A stretch of 5,103 bases of DNA from positions 1 through 5,103 of the forward strand of contig JAMBLH010000265.1 in the NCBI GenBank assembly GCA_023336875.1, read 5' to 3'. The stretch's first letter is position 1; each line of letters opens with the position of its first letter. The translations under genes were made by a program, and so were the position numbers. Source of the DNA: Actinomycetes bacterium. Its GTDB lineage: Bacteria > Actinomycetota > Acidimicrobiia > Spongiisociales > UBA5794. Below, in pieces: positions 1 to 4,513 of the stretch. The notes under the pieces are model-generated. The model worked only from the letters and a program-made list of their open reading frames with translations. It searched no databases and was not told the origin of the DNA.

Positions 1-30
1 GACGGTAGAGGGGTGGACGGTAGACGGTAG
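1..30. repeat. GACGGTA short repeats
   Basis: The heptamer GACGGTA occurs three times: at 1-7, then twice in perfect tandem at 16-22 and 23-29, followed by a further G. The copies are separated by a G-rich spacer at 8-15. The array starts at the window edge, so more copies may lie to the left. No coding role is visible. It may be part of an intergenic repeat family or the decayed edge of one. What the sequence shows is only the repetition; function is unknown. Confidence 0.6.
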
Positions 31-47
31 GTACGCGGACCAGAGCT

Positions 48-69
48 GGTGGAACGTCCGTGTTCCACC
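48..69. terminator. Perfect 8-bp stem-loop, possible terminator of an upstream gene
   Basis: GGTGGAAC (48-55) and GTTCCACC (62-69) are perfect reverse complements around a 6-nt loop (56-61). No T-run follows on either strand, so it is not a classical intrinsic terminator, although U-poor hairpins commonly end genes in actinobacteria. A competing pairing exists between GTAGGT (27-32) and ACCTAC (67-72), which would disrupt the right arm. The gene it might terminate would lie left of the window. It could equally be part of the repeat element that starts at position 1. Confidence 0.35.
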
Positions 70-209
70 TACGACGGCCGAGACCGCGAAATGTTGGGTG
101 CATCGCGAAAAGTGGGTTCCCGCTGGGGTGGCAATGTGTCACACACAGCCGCTAGAAATGTCACAGCTTCCCCCGAAGCGGCCGATTCTCGATCCGATTC
201 GAAGAGTAT
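70..209. other. Non-coding region upstream of the nrdJ promoter, with paired direct repeats
   Basis: I see no convincing gene here. Two pairs of direct repeats stand out. TGTCACA occurs at 137-143 and 159-165, 22 bp apart, and the first copy sits in an 11-bp palindrome, TGTGTCACACA (135-145). CCGATTC occurs at 182-188 and 194-200, 12 bp apart, just before the promoter -35. There is also a 5-bp stem-loop, GCTTC/GAAGC, at 166-179. The roughly helical-turn spacings and the position upstream of a promoter would suit activator sites, but no known operator is recognised. Confidence 0.3.
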
Positions 210-238
210 TTGACGAATGACAGGAATGTAATTACACT
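210..238 (+). promoter_or_regulatory. Sigma-70-type promoter of nrdJ
   Basis: TTGACG (210-215) matches the -35 consensus TTGACA at five of six positions. TACACT (233-238) is a fair -10 element (T, A and the final T kept), and the spacer is exactly 17 bp. Transcription would start near 244-246, giving a leader of about 115 nt before the nrdJ start codon. The NrdR-like and DnaA boxes lie directly downstream, where bound protein would block escape or elongation. The start site is inferred from spacing. Confidence 0.6.
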
Positions 239-249
239 CGTGCAGCCAC

Positions 250-296
250 GCAAGATGTAGTGGGTAGGGAGACGCCACACGCACTACATGTGGTAT
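250..296. promoter_or_regulatory. Pair of NrdR-like boxes in the nrdJ leader
   Basis: NrdR boxes follow acaCwAtATaTwGtgt and occur as pairs about three helical turns apart. The 16-mer at 281-296 matches 11 of 16 positions, including all six core positions (C, A, A, T, T, G). The 16-mer at 250-265 matches 10 of 16. Their centres are 31 bp apart with a 15-bp gap, as in known NrdR sites. The pair also produces a perfect 8-bp inverted repeat, ATGTAGTG (255-262) and CACTACAT (282-289). NrdR is an ATP/dATP-sensing repressor of ribonucleotide reductase genes of all classes, so its presence before nrdJ is expected. The boxes lie just downstream of the inferred transcription start. The upstream box is the weaker one. 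Confidence 0.55.
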
Positions 297-297
297 T

Positions 298-318
298 TGT
301 GGACAAGTCTGTGGATAT
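298..318 (-). promoter_or_regulatory. Two tandem DnaA boxes in the nrdJ leader
   Basis: TGTGGACAA (298-306) is the exact reverse complement of TTGTCCACA, the DnaA box form usual in streptomycetes and mycobacteria. TGTGGATAT (310-318) is the reverse complement of ATATCCACA, one mismatch from TTATCCACA. Both have the same orientation and are offset by 12 bp. A third TGTGG (289-293) overlaps the NrdR box but is not a good DnaA site. DnaA is known to act on ribonucleotide reductase genes in other bacteria (E. coli nrdAB). Here the boxes sit within the transcribed leader, so DnaA would be expected to hinder transcription. The matches are seen directly; the regulatory role is inferred. Confidence 0.55.
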
Positions 319-319
319 T

Positions 320-335
320 CCGCCCGAACGGGTGG
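320..335 (+). other. Short GC-rich hairpin in the nrdJ mRNA leader
   Basis: CCGCCC (320-325) can pair with GGGTGG (330-335), six pairs including one G-U, around the tetraloop GAAC. It ends 12 nt before the Shine-Dalgarno. It could affect ribosome access or mRNA stability, but a hairpin this short also arises readily by chance in GC-rich DNA. Confidence 0.25.
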
Positions 336-347
336 CACAAGGTCAAG

Positions 348-354
348 AGAAGGA
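348..354 (+). promoter_or_regulatory. Ribosome binding site fixing the nrdJ start
   Basis: AGAAGGA is followed, after a 5-nt spacer, by ATG at 360. An in-frame ATG at 288 has no comparable purine-rich sequence before it and lies inside the downstream NrdR-like box. The peptide it would add (24 residues, rich in Trp and Lys/Arg) resembles no NrdJ N-terminus. The start at 360 is therefore preferred. Confidence 0.75.
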
Positions 355-359
355 AATGT

Positions 360-3300
360 ATGACAACAAGACTCAGCATCGAGAGACGGTTCACGACCGA
401 GGGCGTTGACCCATATGACACCGTCGAATGGTCACTGCGCGATTCCCGGATCACCAATCCGGATGGTTCGATCGTGTTCGAGATGACCGATGCAGAGATT
501 CCTGCTTCATGGTCCCAGGTCGCAGCTGACATCATGGTGTCCAAGTACTTCCGCAAGGCAGGTGTCCCCCAGTTCAGCGAGGACGGCACCATGATCCTCG
601 ACGAGGATGGAGAACCCCTCTTGGGGCCTGAACGCTCCGCCCGCCAGGTCATAGACAGACTCGCGAGCACGTGGCGTCACTGGGGCGAGGAGAACGAGTA
701 CTTCGGATCATCGGTCGACGCGCAGATCTTCGAGGACGAAATCGCCTACATGCTGCTCCACCAGATGGCCGCGCCGAACTCTCCACAATGGTTCAACACC
801 GGCCTCCACCACCGGTACGGCATCGAGGGGCCCGAACAAGGGTTCTGGTTCGTCGATCCGGAGTCTGACCGGCTGACCGCATCCCCGGATTCCTACAGCA
901 GACCGTCACCCCACGCCTGTTTCATCCAGTCAGTCGATGACGACCTCGTCAACGCTGGGGGCATCATGGATCTGTGGGTGAGGGAGGCTCGCCTCTTCAA
1001 GTTCGGCTCGGGCACCGGTACGAACTTCTCGAATCTGAGAGGAGAAGGAGAACCGCTGTCCGGTGGAGGAAAATCGTCTGGCCTGATGTCATTCCTCAAG
1101 GTCGGAGATCGCGCAGCAGGTGCAATCAAGTCAGGCGGAACCACTCGCCGTGCGGCAAAGATGGTGATTCTCGATGTCGACCATCCTGACATCGAGACGT
1201 TCATCAACTGGAAGGCCGTCGAGGAGGAGAAGGTAAGAGCCCTCATCGCCGCTGGCTACTCCTCGGACTTCAACGGTGATGCATACGCAACAGTGTCGGG
1301 ACAGAATTCGAACAATACGGTGCGGATGACCAACGAGTTCGTCGACGCTGTCATGGCCGACGAGGATTGGGACCTCACCCGCCGTACCGATGGTGAGCCG
1401 ATGAAGACAGTCAGAGCCCGTGAACTCTGGAGCCAGATCGCTGAGGCTGCATGGGCATCGGCTGATCCTGGTGTGCAATTCCATACAACAATCAACGAAT
1501 GGCACACGTCCCCTGCTGGTGGCGAGATCAGAGCATCGAACCCATGCAGCGAATACATGTTCCTCGACAACACGGCGTGCAACCTCGCATCCTTGAACCT
1601 CGGGAAGTTCTACAACGACGACACGGCCGAATTCGATCTTGAGAGCTACAGATATGCGATCCGCCTCTGGACAATGGTGCTCGAGATCTCGGTGACAATG
1701 GCCCACTTCCCCTCGGAGGCAATTGCCAGAGGCTCCTACGACTACCGGACGCTCGGGCTTGGCTACGCCAACCTCGGTTCCGTCCTGATGCGAATGGGCA
1801 TCGCGTATGACTCGGATGAGGGAAGAGCGATTGCCGGTGCCCTCACATCCATTCTCACCGGGTATGCCTATGCAACATCTGCAGAGATGGCGTCCGTCGT
1901 CGGGCCCTTCCCTCTGTACTGCGAGAACATGGACTCGATGCAGCGTGTGATGAGGAACCACAGGAAGGCTGCCTATGGAGCGGACCAATCGGAGTATGAC
2001 TCGGTCGGCCATGTGGTTGTTGGCATAGACCAGGAAATGTGCCCTCCTGACATGTTGGCGTTTGCACACGATTCGTGGGACACCGCGGTTGGCCTTGGCA
2101 ACGAGCATGGGTATCGCAACGCACAGGCAACGGTCCTTGCGCCGACAGGCACCATCGGGTTGCTGATGGATTGTGACACCACGGGAGTCGAGCCTGACTT
2201 TGCTCTTGTGAAATTCAAGAAGCTCGCAGGTGGTGGTTACTTCAAGATCGCCAACCAGTCGGTGGCGCCAGCCCTGGTGCATCTTGGGTACGAAGAGACA
2301 CAGGTCAAGCAGATCATTGACTACGTCGTTGGCACGATGAGCCTCGAAGGGGCGCCATTCATCAACACGGAGACGTTGAGCTCAAAGGGTTTCACAGGCG
2401 AGGACATCGCCATGATCGAGGTAACGCTTCCAGGCGTATTCGAGATCGGCTTTGCATTCAACCAGTGGACACTCGGCGAGGAAACGATGCAACGTCTTGG
2501 CTTCACCGCTGAGGAGTACAACGGTCGAGGCTTCAACATGTTGTCTGCCCTCGGGTTCTCAGATAGCGAGATCAGCGAGGCAAACGATGTGATCTGCGGA
2601 CGTCAGGCCATAGAGGGCGCGCCGGGACTCCTCGACGAACACCTCCAGGTCTTCGACACAGCCAACAAGAACGGCAAGCACGGCGAGCGCTACATCCACC
2701 ACATCGGCCACATCAAGATGATGGCCGCGGCACAGCCCTTCATCTCTGGTGCCATCAGCAAGACCATCAACATGCCCAATGAGGCGACGGTCGCAGACAT
2801 CGAGGAGTCCTACCAGATGTCGTGGGAACTGGGCCTCAAGGCAATGGCGCTGTACAGGGACGGCTCTAAGGCATCACAACCACTGTCATCTACCTCTGAT
2901 GAAGGGGTTTCGGACGAGGAGATCGACGAGATCACTTCTGCGATCGAGCGTGAGGTCGACATGTTCTCCGGAATGTACGAGCCAGGCATGTCCCCGTCAG
3001 AGGCATATCAGGCAATGCCCCGACCCCGTTTCCTTCTGCCAGCTCGACGTGCAGGGTTCACCCACGAGGCACGGATCGGCGGCCACAAGGTGTTCCTGAG
3101 AACCGGTGAATACGAGGACGGGACGCTAGGTGAGGTCTTCCTGGATCTTGCAAAGGAGGGAGCAACGCTTCGTGGCATCCTCGGCTGTTTCGCCATAGCG
3201 GTCAGCAAGGGCCTCCAGTACGGTGTTCCACTCGAGGAGTATGTCGACACGTTCACGTTCCAGACGTTCGAGCCACGAGGCATGGTCGAGGGTCATCCGA

Positions 3301-3746
3301 ACATCAAGATGTCGAACTCGATCGTGGACTACGTGTTCAGGGCACTCGGCATCGAGTATCTCCACAGGGATGAACTGGCCCAGGTTCCTCCTGAGCGGTC
3401 GGGCGACCTTCCTGAACCTCCCAAGGGCGCAGCGGCCGATGCTGGTCTGCAGCTTGACCTCACCGAGGCCGCAATGGAACAGGACATCGAGGCGCAGATG
3501 CGAGCTGCACGATTCGCTGACAATGGCTCAGCGCCAGAAGCCCAGCCAGCTGTTGCAGCGATAGCGCCCAGCCACGCGCCTGCAGCGGCGCGCACAGTCC
3601 AGGAGGTGCAGACAGCTGCGGTTCAGGCTGTGCTTGCTGACAAGATGGGAGATGCTCCCCTGTGCGACACATGCGGTCATATCACCGTCAGGAACGGCTC
3701 GTGCTACCGGTGCTTCAACTGCGGAGACTCAAAGGGTTGCAGCTGA
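360..3746 (+). CDS. nrdJ: Class II (adenosylcobalamin-dependent) ribonucleotide reductase, NrdJ
   Basis: This cytoplasmic enzyme reduces ribonucleotides to deoxyribonucleotides using a thiyl radical generated from adenosylcobalamin, without oxygen or a second radical-carrying subunit. The product is 1128 residues. In order it shows APNSPQWFN (138-146), the first redox cysteine C187 in HACFIQ, the GSGTGTN segment (216-222), and the catalytic NPCSE motif with N394, radical cysteine C396 and E398. The second redox cysteine C407 follows 11 residues after C396, as in characterised class II enzymes. Next come PTGTIG (595-600), the DCDTTGVEPD stretch, a TSCPD domain (about 887-1000), and an Ala/Pro-rich linker (about 1005-1098). 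The C-terminus is a cysteine cluster (C1102, C1105, C1115, C1118, C1121, C1127) of the type that relays electrons or binds zinc. All key residues are present, so it should be active. It is longer than most NrdJ proteins, mainly through the linkers flanking TSCPD. It is transcribed alone from the promoter at 210-238. Confidence 0.97.
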   Translation: MTTRLSIERRFTTEGVDPYDTVEWSLRDSRITNPDGSIVFEMTDAEIPASWSQVAADIMVSKYFRKAGVPQFSEDGTMILDEDGEPLLGPERSARQVIDRLASTWRHWGEENEYFGSSVDAQIFEDEIAYMLLHQMAAPNSPQWFNTGLHHRYGIEGPEQGFWFVDPESDRLTASPDSYSRPSPHACFIQSVDDDLVNAGGIMDLWVREARLFKFGSGTGTNFSNLRGEGEPLSGGGKSSGLMSFLKVGDRAAGAIKSGGTTRRAAKMVILDVDHPDIETFINWKAVEEEKVRALIAAGYSSDFNGDAYATVSGQNSNNTVRMTNEFVDAVMADEDWDLTRRTDGEPMKTVRARELWSQIAEAAWASADPGVQFHTTINEWHTSPAGGEIRASNPCSEYMFLDNTACNLASLNLGKFYNDDTAEFDLESYRYAIRLWTMVLEISVTMAHFPSEAIARGSYDYRTLGLGYANLGSVLMRMGIAYDSDEGRAIAGALTSILTGYAYATSAEMASVVGPFPLYCENMDSMQRVMRNHRKAAYGADQSEYDSVGHVVVGIDQEMCPPDMLAFAHDSWDTAVGLGNEHGYRNAQATVLAPTGTIGLLMDCDTTGVEPDFALVKFKKLAGGGYFKIANQSVAPALVHLGYEETQVKQIIDYVVGTMSLEGAPFINTETLSSKGFTGEDIAMIEVTLPGVFEIGFAFNQWTLGEETMQRLGFTAEEYNGRGFNMLSALGFSDSEISEANDVICGRQAIEGAPGLLDEHLQVFDTANKNGKHGERYIHHIGHIKMMAAAQPFISGAISKTINMPNEATVADIEESYQMSWELGLKAMALYRDGSKASQPLSSTSDEGVSDEEIDEITSAIEREVDMFSGMYEPGMSPSEAYQAMPRPRFLLPARRAGFTHEARIGGHKVFLRTGEYEDGTLGEVFLDLAKEGATLRGILGCFAIAVSKGLQYGVPLEEYVDTFTFQTFEPRGMVEGHPNIKMSNSIVDYVFRALGIEYLHRDELAQVPPERSGDLPEPPKGAAADAGLQLDLTEAAMEQDIEAQMRAARFADNGSAPEAQPAVAAIAPSHAPAAARTVQEVQTAAVQAVLADKMGDAPLCDTCGHITVRNGSCYRCFNCGDSKGCS

Positions 3747-3765
3747 CCCGGACATAAGCCAGCGT

Positions 3766-3802
3766 GCTGTTGCGCTCAACTCGCGCAGTTGAGCGCAACA
3801 GC
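3766..3802. terminator. Strong 16-bp stem-loop terminator after nrdJ, probably bidirectional
   Basis: The arms 3766-3781 and 3787-3802 are perfect reverse complements of 16 bp around a 5-nt loop, beginning 19 nt past the nrdJ stop. There is no T-tract, which is usual in actinobacteria. Read on the minus strand, one arm encodes the end of the MazF remnant (the codons for AVALN) and the other arm begins at its stop codon. The structure thus sits exactly between two convergent genes and could have stopped transcription in both directions. Confidence 0.8.
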
Positions 3803-4035
3803 CATAGCATCACAGATCTCTCTCATACGAATATCGCTCAACCGACCCAGGCGATCTGTAAGTGTCGCGATTGCCACGATCTCCACTGAGTCGAGATTCA
3901 CAACAGAGAGCAGGGGCACTGGATCGTCTCCCGGATCGAGGAGTACCTCGCTCGCGAGGCTTCGTATCGTGGTCGTGCACGGTGCAACGATTGTCCTTTC
4001 AAGGAGGCGTACCGCATGATGCGGGTCGTCGCGCC
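3776..4035 (-). pseudogene. 5'-truncated remnant of a MazF/PemK-family endoribonuclease toxin gene
   Basis: The minus-strand frame ending at the TGA at 3778-3776 encodes a clear MazF-family C-terminal part. It contains LLERTIVAPCTTTIR, then SEVLLDP, SVVNLDSVEIV, TDRLGRLSDIRMREICDAM and VALNC, which follow the usual order of the family (TVAP-TTTIRG-SEV, VVNLD, L-RLS--RM-E, ALGC). About 85 residues are recognisable, against a usual length near 110. The N-terminal strands that carry the R-G-D/W and RRP-VLVLTRD segments and a catalytic arginine are missing. Between GRDD (from about 4033) and ERTIVAP the frame has no ATG, GTG or TTG, and the only upstream ATG (4150) follows unrelated sequence inside lapA. 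No MazE-like antitoxin gene is visible. A neighbouring frame reads GARRPA at the point where the family has its RRP motif, so a small internal deletion with frame change is possible. Almost certainly inactive. Confidence 0.75.
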
Positions 4036-4065
4036 CCGTGATATCGTGGCCAGGAAGACTCGAGT

Positions 4066-4074
4066 AGGAGAGGG
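4066..4074 (+). promoter_or_regulatory. Ribosome binding site fixing the GTG start of the LapA-domain gene
   Basis: AGGAGAGGG is followed by GTG at 4078. The next in-frame ATG (4099) has no such site at a useful distance, so GTG is the preferred start. Confidence 0.7.
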
Positions 4075-4077
4075 CCC

Positions 4078-4344
4078 GTGGCGGACGACTCTGGCGGCAT
4101 GCAGCAGGGTGACAAGGAGTACACCGACAAGGGGATGTCGTTCGGTGCAATCATCGCCGTAATCGTGGGCGTCGCTGCGCTCATCTTCATCTTCCAGAAC
4201 AGCAAGCAACAGGACGTGAATTTCCTGTTCTTCAGCGCAACGGTGCCATTGTCAGTGGTGATCGTCATCTCGATGCTCCTCGGAGCGATCATCGGTTGGT
4301 TCTTTGGCTACATGCGCCGCAGAAGAAGGCGTCGTCACGACTGA
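4078..4344 (+). CDS. Small LapA-domain (DUF1049) inner-membrane protein
   Basis: The 88-residue product has a hydrophilic N-terminus (1-20), a first membrane helix (about 22-39) ending in IFIFQN, and a short segment KQQDVNFLFFSATVP. A second helix (about 57-78) carries the glycine pattern LLGAIIGWFFG, and the tail is strongly basic with seven arginines (80-86). The order helix-FxxQN-V.F.F-P-helix is the LapA-domain signature. The basic tail places the C-terminus, and therefore both termini, in the cytoplasm. In E. coli LapA works with LapB in controlling lipopolysaccharide synthesis; in actinobacteria, which lack LPS, the role is unknown. No LapB partner is in the window. The gene stands alone between the mazF remnant and the metH leader; its promoter would have to lie in the toxin remnant, and I see no strong one. 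It starts at GTG behind a good Shine-Dalgarno. Confidence 0.8.
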   Translation: MADDSGGMQQGDKEYTDKGMSFGAIIAVIVGVAALIFIFQNSKQQDVNFLFFSATVPLSVVIVISMLLGAIIGWFFGYMRRRRRRRHD

Positions 4345-4360
4345 CGTTGACGGCTATGCT
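4332..4360 (+). promoter_or_regulatory. Candidate promoter of the riboswitch-metH transcript
   Basis: TCGTCA (4332-4337) and TATGCT (4355-4360) each match four of six consensus positions and are separated by 17 bp. The predicted start near 4367 falls a few bases before the first riboswitch helix (4376), which is where a SAM-clan transcript should begin. The -35 overlaps the last codons of the LapA gene. The fit with the riboswitch position is the main support. Confidence 0.45.
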
Positions 4361-4373
4361 CCAACGGACGAAG

Positions 4374-4485
4374 CGCTCATCAAGAGCGGTGGAGGGACAG
4401 GCCCCGTGAAGCCGCGGCAACCGATTTGTTCGGTGCCAATGCCTGATCGATGAGATACCGCGAGCGGGTACCCGCTTGAGGCGCG
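4374..4485 (+). ncRNA. SAM-clan riboswitch, SAM-I/IV-like architecture, controlling metH
   Basis: The conserved core is plain to see: AAGAG (4382-4386), GGTGGAGGGAC (4388-4398), GGCCCC, TGAA (4407-4410), GGCAACC (4416-4422) and GGTGCCAA (4432-4439). Helices that can be drawn are P1, CTCATC (4376-4381) with GATGAG (4449-4454); P2, GCGGT (4386-4390) with GCCGC (4411-4415), with kink-turn bases GGAG and TGAA above it; and P3, ACCGA (4420-4424) with TCGGT (4430-4434). The P2 loop CAGG (4398-4401) can pair with CCTG (4442-4445) to form the core pseudoknot. The internal P4 helix of SAM-I is absent, since only three bases separate CCTG from P1. Instead a 7-bp hairpin (4461-4478, loop GTAC) lies 3' of P1, as in the SAM-IV and SAM-I/IV families. 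SAM binding should lower expression of the downstream gene. No U-tract terminator is visible, so control is probably at translation. Confidence 0.9.
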
Positions 4486-4501
4486 TGAGCGTTTCGAGAA
4501 G

Positions 4502-4508
4502 AGAGGAG
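4502..4508 (+). promoter_or_regulatory. Ribosome binding site of metH
   Basis: AGAGGAG lies 5 nt before the ATG at 4514 and 24 nt after the riboswitch's 3' hairpin, close enough to be masked when SAM is bound. I could not find an obvious complementary anti-Shine-Dalgarno segment in the leader. Confidence 0.65.
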
Positions 4509-4513
4509 CCGCA

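Noticed and set aside
243..280. Partial resemblance to a cobalamin riboswitch (GCCACGC, then GGGAGACGCC) before nrdJ
   Set aside because: The B12 box GGAGACC-GCC is only partly matched, the leader is far too short for the full aptamer given the inferred start near 245, and B12 repression of a B12-requiring enzyme makes little sense. The bases are better explained by the NrdR-like boxes.
69..338. Minus-strand open frame of 89 codons over the nrdJ control region
   Set aside because: No recognisable domain or hydrophobic pattern, and it runs antisense across the promoter and operator sites.
288..359. Longer nrdJ starting at ATG 288
   Set aside because: There is no Shine-Dalgarno, the start would lie inside the NrdR-like box, the extra residues do not resemble NrdJ, and ATG 360 has a well-placed AGAAGGA.
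1131..2282. Long minus-strand open frame (383 codons) inside nrdJ
   Set aside because: It is a shadow of the nrdJ codon pattern; the translation is rich in His, Arg, Cys and Val with no family motifs, and the plus-strand frame is unambiguous.
3946..3959. Inverted repeat CCTCGC-TC-GCGAGG
   Set aside because: The loop is too short for a stable full hairpin and it lies within conserved toxin codons (LASEV region); most likely chance.
3991..4020. Possible promoter for the LapA gene: TTGTCC (3991-3996) and CATGAT (4015-4020), 18-bp spacer
   Set aside because: Both elements match only four of six positions and the sequence derives from the toxin remnant. Possible, but too weak to annotate.
4347..4352. 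TTGACG as a -35 for the metH transcript
   Set aside because: At 17 bp downstream there is only GAAGCG, no -10, and a start from there would fall inside the riboswitch.
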